From Nectonema munidae (lineage: Eukaryota; Nematomorpha; Nectonematoida; Nectonematidae): a stretch of DNA of 64,000 nucleotides. This document shows positions 55,006 through 64,000 of this stretch, piece by piece (position 1 is the first letter of the stretch; each line of letters opens with the position of its first letter). The stretch is from the NCBI GenBank assembly GCA_030549495.1, contig JAUIRK010000903.1, forward strand, positions 2,108,001 to 2,172,000, written 5' to 3'. The notes under the pieces were generated by a model. That model had not been told where the DNA came from and ran no database searches. It saw nothing but the letters and a program-made list of their open reading frames with translations. Both the position numbers and the translations under genes were made by a program.

Positions 55006-58000
55006 TGTGTGAGGGAAAAGTATTGCAGAATAATAACAATAACTCCATTAGTAATTTTGTCAAAGAGGCTTAAAAAGCCATATACTGCAGCAGAATTGAG
55101 CTAGAATTTTAATATATAAAAACAAAATGTTAAAACCGATAAAGTAACATGAAAAAAATACTTTTTTTTGAGATATTAAATTAGAAGCGAATGTTAAACT
55201 GAGAATTAATTGTTGTGACATTCCAAAGGCAACAAAGATTATAAAGATGTATGTAGAAGCAGATGTTTGCAAGAAGTAGAGGGTGATTGATGCCAATGAA
55301 ATTAGAAGCGTTGATAGAGAGTATATCGCCTATATGAATGAAAATTCGTCAAATTAAATTAAAAACTAAGCTACTCAAATGTATCATTATCAAAACCAGG
55401 ATTGTTGGTAAAAGTTATATTTTCTGCACTCGGAGTCAAAGTAGAATGTAGAATTCATGTTATATCCACATAAATTATCCTTAAACGATTGCAACAATTT
55501 TGAAAAGTTATGGCAATCGGATCTATATAAAGAATCTATGAATATAATAGCAAAAATACCTAAAACTAAAATAAAGGTACCAGACTTTTAACTCATTTTG
55601 AAAATATAAAAATTAATTTTACCAAGCTAAAATTTACGTAGCTTGAGTCTAACTAAGGATAAATGTTTACTCAAAAAATAGAATGGAAAATATTTAGAAA
55701 TAAAAGTAAGCTTCAATCTTAAGAGATTTTTCAAAAATATAGTTCCAAAATGTCAAAAATAGGGTTAAAATAAAAAAATGGAAAATTGTTGATAGTTTCT
55801 CTTGATTAAAATACCAAAATAGAAATTATTATAAAAAACTGGTAAATTTAGCGAGCCGTTTGAATATAAGTTGTAGTGTTAAAATTAACAAGTGTTATTT
55901 TATTGAACATTCAAAATTTATAAAGTCATGTATAAAAAAATAAGGTACACAATAAAGAAAAGTAAAATTATAATAAAAAAACTATTGTAGTTGCATAACC
56001 CGTTTTAGTATCATAAAAAATTATATTATTACTTCAAAGATCGTATATGTAAAAAATCTAAAACCAAAACAGCGAAATACCTAATTAAAAACCTAATTTC
56101 TCCGTTTCCCATAAGAAGAGTTCCAAGGAATCACTAATGATAACAAGCAAAAGTAATATACGCAATAAAGATATCAATGAAATGAATGTAAAAGGAAAAA
56201 GTAAAAAACCTTATAATGTATCCCCCAATTATTTATAACTCTAACGAAGAAGGATGCGAGAAAAGAAGAAAAATAAAGGAGGATTGGTAGAGAAGCGATC
56301 GAATTTTCGGAAAAATATGACAAGGAGAGCAGATAAAAAGGAAGATAAATGAAGACAATGTTGTTAGTGATTCTTGAACAAACATAGACGCCTATCAAAA
56401 TTCATAGTTAAGAATGAGGATTTAAAGAGTTGTATAGTTATCTAGAGACGTTAACAGGATAAATAATAATTGCCATTTCATTTTTATCCTATGCTATAGA
56501 AAGCAAACTTCCAAATTTTCAGGAATATTTTTTCCTTACATATATTACTTCGATTTTTATATAAACATAATCTCAATTTTTTTGCTAAATTGAAGAAAAT
56601 ATTATCATGCTAAAATATAAGGAAAGTAAGTTTATTTTAAAATATCAAGTACAAAAAATTTATCATTTGGGTAAGGAGTTTTTATAGAAAAAACCGTAAA
56701 AATGTGATTTTTTTTAGAAATAACATTCATATCATAAAAGTTTTTAGGTTCTCTAGATGGTAATAGGATATATATAAAGCATAAATTTCCTTTGTGACTT
56801 TAAAAATATATAGTTTAATATTACTATTTTATTATTCATTGATCTTGAATGACTTTTGAATACTCGTGATATTATTTTGTTTGGATACCCAACCTAAGAC
56901 ATTTGCTTTTGGTACTTGATATATCTTTTTAAAATTTTCAATCAAAAGAGTAGGAGCGGGAAAGAGGCATGCACCCAGCTGAAATACGCCTCTCACCTAT
57001 GAGAAATATGAAAGAGATATGACTATTTTATTTTATTGATTAGAAGTTTTGATCTGTCAAATGTTATATAACTCTATATGAGATGCATTTTTTGGTAACA
57101 TATTAGTTATATTTAACTTTATTTTAGATACAGGAGTACCCTTATTGAAGAGGGCTTTCTTGGATCATTAATAGTTAAAAACATTGAGTCAGTCAAACAA
57201 TTAGTTAGCGTGTTTTCAATGAAAAATTGTGAAAACAATCACAAAACTGAATTTCCTTCAAGATATACCAAGAATAAATCACGTCTCAATATGTACACAT
57301 CCAATGGAGTATTCAAAAAAATTAATTTAGGGAGGGAGTAGGCTTTAAAAATTTTAGGAAGGGGGCTTATTGAAAATAATCATAACTAGGTAATTATTAT
57401 TAATGAATATAAAAGGTCGATACTTCATTTTAAGAAAGCTGCTTCCTGAATACGCAACTGGATACATTATATGTTAACCCGTTAACGACCAGAATAATCA
57501 GCCGATATCTGGTATTAAGCAGAAGATTTGTATTAATAAAAAGCATTAATAAAGGCAGGCCATTCACATTTTTGTAAAGTCGACATATGTCGACTGTGGT
57601 CGATAACCGATTAAATCTTATCTCGTTACATTTAAGGTCCTATAAAGAATTGCGAACCGTAAAATTAAAACGATCCGTTTTCTTATTTATGAAAACTCTT
57701 TTAAAAGAGTATATGTAGAGCAATGAATGGATAAATGTAAGGGAGGACAAAGATAACTTGGAAAGAAATAGTTGAAAGAGATATGAGGAAAAGGGATTTA
57801 AAATCAGGAGATGAGTAAAATGGGGAAAATTGGAGGCGATTAACCCATTAAGTACCATAGAAATCAGACGATATTTAAAAAAACGCAGACGATTTATATT
57901 CAAAGTCATTGAAAAAAGCAGACGAAGATGAAATTACTTATGTTCCCAAATGGGAACATTGGGACTTAATGGGTTAATTAAATAATGTAAATTATATCTC

Positions 58001-61000
58001 ATCGTTGTAACAACAGGCTAGACCCTAGCTTGCTGAAAAATCAGCTGTAAAACTGAAACTGATTAACTATTTACAATTATAGGTTTCGATGCAAAAATAC
58101 TTTCGTATTTGTTTCTCTATTTTATGGAAATTGAAGTTGACTGATCTGAATGTCTACAACATTGTTAAAAACAATTATAAAAGGTGATTCTCAACAGAGG
58201 AGGAGTTCCGCCTTAAGGGGGAATTTAATAGTTCCTAGGAAATGGGTGGGGGGGGGGGGGGGGGGGTGAGAGAAAACTTTGAAACTATTAATATTTTTAT
58301 TTGTATAAAAATCAAGAAGCATTTTTATGTTATTAAATTTGCATAGCTCCACTATAAAAATATTCTATGTAGGTCGACTCCAGTGTTCTTGACAAAAAAC
58401 TAAGAAAGAAATTTAAAGATTTTCGTTGTTATATTATGATTATTTTAAATGTAAACTTTGATAAAAAAATTTCAATGCAAATTTTAAAGCAGATAATTTT
58501 GGAAAGGAGGAGGAGTGAGCGAGCGGAATTGAATTTTGAATTAAAGGAGGCCTTCGTAGTAAAAAGATTAAGAACTACAATTCTATCTCAAACTAAAATT
58601 GGTAGGATCGGATTTCGAATATTTACAACTCTTGAGGGTCATTTTAAATTAAAATGAACAATAACTAAATAAATTTAAAAAATTTGAATTCTTAATTTTT
58701 CTTTTCTAATTTTTAAGAATGTCTTTTTTTTGAAGAAATTCTTAATTTTTCTTTTGCGATTTTTCAGAAACTTGTCATCTCTATTCTTTAACAATTTAAT
58801 CAAAATCAGAAGTTAAAATAGTAGCAGAAGAAACTATCCAAATATCATTCGTTTAATGAGTTATTTCCTGGAAAAATTAGTAGGACCAAACATACATAGA
58901 ATTTGTGAAGCATATGAAGTTATTTTTGTAAATTTATTAAGAAGAAATTGATAAAAAAAATCAATCAATTTGGTTGTAAAACAACTTATTTTTTAATCAA
59001 GGAGTCAAAATGTAAAGGGGTGATTTCCACCAGAAAATCTGATGGTAATTCTGATACATCGACTGCAAAAATCGAAAACTTAAGTTATTCACAAAAATAC
59101 TCCGCCCGACGGCTAAGCGGGCTTTAGCATCCCCTCTTACCTCTTCCAAAAATTTAGCTACATACTCTTGATAAATTATTGGCAGTTAAAAAAAAATTGA
59201 TAATTCTATATTTTTTAAAATTTTAGTAGCCCCCTTCTCAGCTAAAGAAGTTCTGGATCTGCTCCTCGCTAGATCTGATATATATATAAATTCGAGATTA
59301 TGACAATTATTTAAACCGTTTGGAAATATAAAAATTGAACGAATTATATTCCTTTTATTAGAGAGATTGATGAAGATTTTTGTTGAGAAACAAACTTAAA
59401 AGAAGATTTGATCGTAGCGAAGATTTAAAAATAAACCATTATTCTGTATCATTTAAAGTTATTTCGTTATAAATATATTTAATTTCAAAACTAAAAATGA
59501 TAAATAAGATAATTTCAAAATATGTTGAAAACAACACTGAAACGTTAAAACAAAAATAACTTAAAACGTTTTTTGAATGTATATATTAAATATTTTCTAA
59601 GATTAAGAGTTTTAATAATTTTCCCTTATAAAATATATATTTCAGTAAGAAAAAATTTTAAGTATAAAAAATATAAGGTAATTTTTTCCCTAATTTGTAA
59701 AAGAAAAAATATCTCAATGACATTGGAAATTAACAAGCAGGTATAACAATATTAACATATTATTAAAGTTAAAGTTGAAATTAAATGTAAGCTGTTTCAT
59801 ATAGTCAATGAATCAGTCGCCTACTTCATTTCACCAATTTGATAAAGCTTCCTTGAAGAAGCGAAATATATCATTTGCATTAAAATTTTTGTTCAAAATA
59901 AAAACTCTTTTTTTGTACATTTTATTCTTCATCATTAACATATTAGTCGCAAAGTTTTTTAAAAACAACGCTTATCTTTATTTATTAATTAAGAATACAC
60001 TAACATGATTATTAAAATGGAAAAGATAAACTTTATCATTTTTAATATATTTTGTACAAAGCTTGATAGTTATCTGCATCAACAAGAATAAAAAAATTAT
60101 TTCACTAGCTCTTAAATAAGGAAAAGAAGGAACAAAGATGAGGGATTTTTTTAGCTGGTGGATTCTATAAAAAAGAAATATTATGTTAAAAAGTTTTCTA
60201 AAATGGTATATAATATAATATAATACGTCGAGAAAAGAATGTGCGTCAAACGAGGACAAAAGCCTAGAAAAATAGGTGCTTCGATAAAAAAGCCATCAAG
60301 TGCTGACCAATGTATTTGATAACTTTGTGTTAAATTTATATTTTTAATTAATAAATATAAAGGTATGTTTAATTAATTGATAAATATTGTTAATCAGATT
60401 TAATTGATTTATAAAGTTAATTTTTTTTAACAAAACTCGAGAGTAAATTAGCAGCGATATTACTTTAAATTTATGTGCACGAAGTAAAATTATACTTAAA
60501 GCTAATTGATTTTTACAATCATTGTGAGTAAATTAACAATAATTCTCTGTAAATAGATGCTACTCGGAGTTAATTTCAGCTAAAATCGGTAATAAATACC
60601 AGATTTCGCTAATTAAAGTTTATAAAATAAATTTTTGCATTAATTGGTGTTTATAGGTTTTTTGGGCAGGGCTTTTGTGAGAGCACTTATCTCTGGCACT
60701 TTTATCAGGGATATATATTTATATTTATATCTGAGTGATAAAACATAAATCTGAGTGGTACAGGATTTGTCAATCGAAGATTAAAAAGATAAGCTTTTTA
60801 AACTTTCCATTTGAAAGCAGAAGTCGTGATAGTGTGTTTTATAAACTGTTAATAGATCGTGGTTATTTGCAATATAACCTAAGTTTAAGTATTTATAAAT
60901 AGAATAGGTCAGGGATGCCGCATCTCCGTCAAAAGTTAAAAATCGGAACCCAAAAATTTATCACAAATTTACAAAAGTTTGCCCACCCTCACTTGATTTT

Positions 61001-61678
61001 GAGCACTTCGTCACAAAATTATAAATAAAAATACATTTCTTTTCGTATATAAATTATCTCAAGAACCTTGATAAATCATACACTTTTCCATGACTCGATG
61101 GAAACCATATGGTGGAAGTAAATCTAGATTCGATTTACAATATTTGGTAATGATACCGTAGGATGTTTTCATCGAAAAGGCACAATTGCGCCGCTTGTAT
61201 CGAACTATAAGGAAAGCAAGCTTGATGTAGGATCGAACCCAAGACCTTGAGTTATCGAATCCTGCATCTAACCAACCATACTTACGTCCAGGTAATATAA
61301 GTAAAAAACAGCGTTAAAAAATTTAGATGAAAGATTAAGATTAATTACCTGATAGTATATAAAATAATTTTAAAGATAAAAATTCGCGAAGATAAGAACG
61401 AAATCTGTGTGAATGAAGAGAGCTTTCTTTCTCTAGTACACTTTCTTGTAGCTCGCATGGCTCTTTCAACAATAAATGAAAGATTAAAATAAAAACAGTG
61501 CCAATAACAGTAATGCACAAAACGACGAGAGAAAACTGATCGTGTGTTAGGTCATGAGGTCTTTTATTATTGGAATAAAGCGTCAAAATAAGCCAAGTAA
61601 TGCCATATGAGATCACATTTGAAATAATTGTAGCTGAGTACCTGTATGAGTTTATTTCCAGTCGTTCTCTGTCAGAAG
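55006..61678 (-). CDS. MFSD12-like major-facilitator transporter, spliced, partial
   Basis: Four minus-strand exons: 61678-61349, 56391-56210, 55329-55162 and 55100 to about 55006. All borders are GT-AG and phases agree (1, 0, 0). Exon 1 contains SDRERLEINSYRYSATIISN and FILIFHLLLKEPCE. Exon 2 contains GVYVCSRITNNIVFIYLPFY and IASLPILLYFSSFLASFF. Exon 3 encodes two hydrophobic helices. Exon 4 contains SAAVYGFLSLFDKITNGVIV. These match MFSD12 blocks (E..ELNALRYA..V.SN, RL..N.....Y, IPL.MY.SGFL.SF, GAFVYG.MSF.DK..NG), a lysosome/melanosome 12-helix transporter needed for cysteine import. N-terminal exons are expected right of the window and the last helix left of 55006. Introns are 4957, 880 and 61 bp; the largest holds MITEs and a SINE. 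Donor of exon 2 (AAG then GTTTTT) is weak. Confidence 0.82.
57474..57614 (+). mobile_element. TTAA-type MITE, subfamily P2 (copy c)
   Basis: 141 bp between TTAA (57474-57477) and TTAA (57611-57614). Left end CCCGTTAACGACCAGAATAA, then TCAGCCGATATC; near the right, AAAGTCGACATATGTCGACT holds the perfect palindrome GTCGACATATGTCGAC. It lies in the first visible intron of the MFSD12-like gene. Confidence 0.85.
57840..57977 (+). mobile_element. TTAA-type MITE, subfamily P1 (copy b)
   Basis: 138 bp, with TTAA at both edges and CCCATTAAG/CTTAATGGG ends. It differs from the copy at 4216-4353 at three positions (one of them within the flank), so the two are about 98% identical over full length. It lies 225 bp from a P2 copy and inside an intron of the MFSD12-like gene. 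Confidence 0.92.
58180..58280 (+). repeat. hAT-like end followed by long G tract
   Basis: GGTGATTCTCAACAGAGGAG resembles a hAT terminus, and GGGTGGGGGGG... follows at 58243-58267. Such G-rich subterminal runs accompany several hAT-type ends in this window (63490, 37983). No right end found. Confidence 0.4.
58290..61140. other. Intronic DNA of the MFSD12-like gene; nothing recognised
   Basis: Chance frames at 58436-58657, 59808-60008 and 59978-60259 lack recognisable motifs and overlap low-complexity sequence. GGATCTGCTCCTCGCTAGATC at 59253 may be the edge of a dispersed element. Confidence 0.35.
61145..61291 (-). repeat. tRNA-derived SINE (copy 2)
   Basis: Read on the minus strand: GGACGTAAGTATGGTTGGTT (A box), TTGGGTTCGATCCTACATC (B box), then CTTATAGTTCGATACAAGCG and GTGCCTTTTCGATGAAAAC. 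It aligns along most of its length with 35351-35502 on the same strand. It sits 58 bp beyond the donor of an MFSD12-like exon, within the intron. Confidence 0.78.
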
Positions 61679-61679
61679 C

Positions 61680-62170
61680 TTAAAAATAATAATAATAATA
61701 AAAGTAAGCTTAAAAATAGAAAATTTTATATTGTTAAGCAGAATTTGTATGCTTATTTAAATATTTTACCTTTTTAAGATACGATTTATACCTTAAGATA
61801 AAATATTTATAGCAAAGGAAAGTACACTATATAAAGTATTTGGAGTTGTGATGGTAACCATAGCTAGAATTAGTACTATAAAGTGTTTATCATAAAGCAG
61901 CTTATTTATTTTTATTTGAAAGGAGGAAGAGTGTTTTATGTTAACACAAGTAGATATCGCAGTTCAATTCTTGTATTTTACATCACTCATCCACGAGTCA
62001 TAGTAATGCAAGTTTCCAACATGTTTAGATCAGTTTTTATATTGCTCATAACTTTTGAATTATTTGACCGTGCAACATATCAAATTGAAGCTTAATCCAT
62101 GGGACATCATTACCATTGTAATTATAAGAGTAAAATCTGAAATCTTTTATAAATTTGTATTTTTCATGTT
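61680..62170. other. No gene recognised
   Basis: No upstream MFSD12 exon was recognised here. A possible B-box-like CGCAGTTCAATTCTTG at about 61956 could be another SINE remnant. Confidence 0.3.
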
Positions 62171-62182
62171 TTCAAACATTTT

Positions 62183-62601
62183 TTGTTTTCTTTGCTTTGT
62201 TCTGAAAGTTTGGAAGATCGGAATTTTGCTATTGATGTAATACTTGAACTACGAAAAGGCAAAGAGTATGGTCTTTGTGGCTTACGATCATACAAGGTTC
62301 CAAATACAGTAAATCTCGATGCTATTGGTATCAAAATGCTGATAGACTGGAATAAAGAAGTAGTGACAAAGCCTATTTTTACAACAAAAATGTCTTTACA
62401 AGAACTTGATGAACTAAAATTTCTCCATATTCAGTACACACGCAAAGTTGTGAACGAGTAGTAAAACTTGTTTCAGATGCAGCTGAATTAGTTTGTGGAT
62501 GCGAAAAACGAGATGGATTTATCAAGACTCAAATTCAAAGTAGAGAAAAAGTCCCTTATTTGAAAAGTAAAGAAGATTTTTCTGATCTTTTAAATACATA
62601 A
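62183..62601 (+). pseudogene. Fossil of a second multicopy protein family of unknown function
   Basis: Plus-strand segments read SLEDRNFAIDVILELRKGKE, KVPNTVNLDAIGIKMLIDWN, FTTKMSLQELDELKF and, in another frame, RVVKLVSDAAELVCGCEKRD, GFIKTQIQSREKVPYLKSK. I know this block order (..AID.IL.IR..., ..LIDW....VTEP......S.EEL, SVE..VKLV.EA...VCG...RDGFI...I.SR) from abundant uncharacterised arthropod and cnidarian proteins that behave like mobile-element cargo. Element class is unknown. The N-terminal part is missing and the copy is broken. Confidence 0.6.
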
Positions 62602-62609
62602 AGTCGATA

Positions 62610-63460
62610 TTCATTTACAAAAAAAATATTTTTGATTAATTGTTAGTAAATAAATTTTTTCAAAAAATTTTGCTTAAGATTTATATATAATTCTATGTAT
62701 TAAATAATAATTGGTCTGATTCACTGTAGCTAACCATCATTTTTTTGAAATTGTTTACTAACATAGATGAATGAACGCTCTTATATTGATTTTTAAAACA
62801 CATAAATAAAATCTTCATGCGTATTGTTACCATCAGTGTATATATTGATGAATGCATCATAAATGTTTGCTTTTGCATCGTTGACATTCAAGGTATAATT
62901 GGCCTATCGCTAAAACTAATTCATTATGAAAAATATTAGAGTTTGCCTTTATCTGCCTTTACCTAGTTGTTATTATGGATATATCATACAACGATGATTC
63001 AAGGGTTAAATTAGGTTTTTCGCTCAAGTCGAAACATGGCTTGTAATCCGCTGTGATGGCCCACGTTAAGGTTCAAAAAGAAATTTCGTATTTTAAAACT
63101 TGACTTTTTTCTGATAAGCTGTGAAATGGAATGTTTAAAATTGTTGCCATCTGAAACTATAAAATCATATTAAATTTAAAAAATAAAATATGCTCATATT
63201 TTTTCCTAGAATAAATTTAAAAAAAAACGTGAAATTTAAATCGAATTCAAAAAAACTGAAAGACAATTTAGAATTTGAAAAAGGCAGTTTAGAAGTTAAA
63301 ATGGTTTATATATGTAATAAAAATGGGGTAACAGCGGGGTGAAAGTCATTGTGTTTTTGAATATTCATTCAACTACATATACCTGAATTTTGCTGTGCTT
63401 TAAATGAAATAATAAAAATGGGAAGACAACATGGTAAAAATTATTGTTTTTGAAAAGGGA
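62610..63460. other. No gene recognised
   Basis: AT-rich; no exon, RNA or element end is seen. Confidence 0.35.
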
Positions 63461-63467
63461 TAGAGAG

Positions 63468-63560
63468 GCAGTGGCGGTTTTAAAGGGGGGCAAGGGGGGC
63501 CAAGCCCCCCCCCCCCAATTTAAGCTGGCCCCTATTTGCCCCCCCCCCCTCTTCCCTCGT
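63468..63560 (+). mobile_element. hAT-like left end with G and C runs
   Basis: CAGTGGCGGTTTTAAAGGGG at 63470 is followed by GGGGGGCCAAG, a run of 12 C and then GGCCCCTATTTGCCCCCCCC. The CAGTGGCGG start with G-rich continuation is a familiar hAT-type terminus. G and C runs facing each other give a foldback-like structure. The apparent Gly/Pro-rich frame on the minus strand is a product of these runs. No right end seen. Confidence 0.5.
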
Positions 63561-64000
63561 TTTAATACCATCAATATTCCGCTTGTTTTTCAATGGTAAC
63601 TTGAAATATAAAAATGGTAACAATAGGCTGGAAGATTTTATATATCTTGCATTTTGCATACCATGTTAAATGATTACTTCCTTTTTTTCCTTAGGTTTAT
63701 CATGATTGTAATGTTATAACACATATTGTATTGTATCACTAACAGCACATAGTACAATATGCAGACTATATGAATTTGTGTACGTAGATTACATACTTCA
63801 AAATGTGTGTTTCGCTTTTTATCAAACACATATATCTTCATCACAACTTTATACAAGATACATTTCATTCTACTATATGTGTACGGTGTATAATATTTTT
63901 GCCTGTTATTTTAGTTTGTTGCACAAACTGTTATTTTTGAAATTTAATAAAACTTGCATACGAGTTAGATTAGATGAGATTGGATGACATAATTTATATA
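63561..64000. other. No gene recognised
   Basis: Overlapping short frames on both strands are low-complexity and unsupported. Confidence 0.3.

Noticed and set aside
63365-63574. Gly/Pro-rich minus-strand ORF
   Set aside because: The composition comes from G and C homopolymer runs next to a hAT-like end.
1-64000. CRISPR arrays, bacterial operons or ribosome-binding sites
   Set aside because: Spliced exons, SINEs and animal gene families show nuclear eukaryotic DNA; the tandem arrays have no spacer structure.

Overview
This is a stretch of animal nuclear genome, roughly 70% A+T, with short spliced exons, GT-AG introns and very dense transposon debris. The mix of hAT, piggyBac and Tigger/pogo DNA transposons, a tRNA-derived SINE and small-intron genes suggests an arthropod, and a sea-louse-type copepod is my best guess. 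That assignment is inference from the overall look, not from a diagnostic gene.

Only a few host genes are visible. (1) A PIP4P/TMEM55-type lysosomal membrane protein lies on the minus strand; four exons (21223 down to 17755) are found and the membrane-spanning 3' end is not. (2) TMEM258, the small oligosaccharyltransferase subunit, is a complete uninterrupted reading frame on the plus strand at 38955-39200. (3) A 48-residue two-exon microprotein gene with one membrane segment lies on the minus strand at 51337-51539. (4) An MFSD12-like major-facilitator transporter lies on the minus strand; four exons are seen (61678 down to 55006) and its 5' exons probably lie beyond the right edge. A two-exon small ORF at 24195-24524 and a lone exon-like segment at 16708-16809 are weaker candidates.

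Most of the rest is mobile DNA. 0-10 kb: hAT and piggyBac transposase fragments, a ZBED/GTF2IRD2-like hAT split by a 318-bp hAT MITE with a perfect 8-bp target duplication, a tandem-repeat patch, two TTAA-flanked MITEs and a decayed Tigger element. 10-16 kb: AT-rich DNA with nothing recognised. 16-24 kb: the PIP4P-like gene, hAT MITEs and a large minus-strand hAT copy in its long intron. 25-29 kb: a multicopy unknown-family fossil, and a piggyBac C-terminus lying beside a strikingly GC-rich DIRS-like retroelement fossil. 29-33 kb: a 42-bp inverted-repeat element, and a Tigger 5' end abutting a hAT C-terminus. 40-48 kb: nested hAT copies and MITEs, a ~400-bp direct-repeat pair, AT-rich tandem repeats and a piggyBac C-terminal half. 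49.4-50.5 kb: a satellite-like array with alternating monomers. 51.8-58 kb: TTAA-flanked MITEs, another piggyBac copy and the MFSD12-like exons.

The most informative pattern is the TTAA-flanked MITE group. At least two subfamilies share an internal core (AATCAG[A/C]CGATAT, then ACGCAGAC) but carry different subterminal palindromes. One pair of copies is 135/138 identical, which points to recent movement. Four piggyBac transposase fragments in the same window are candidate relatives of the source.
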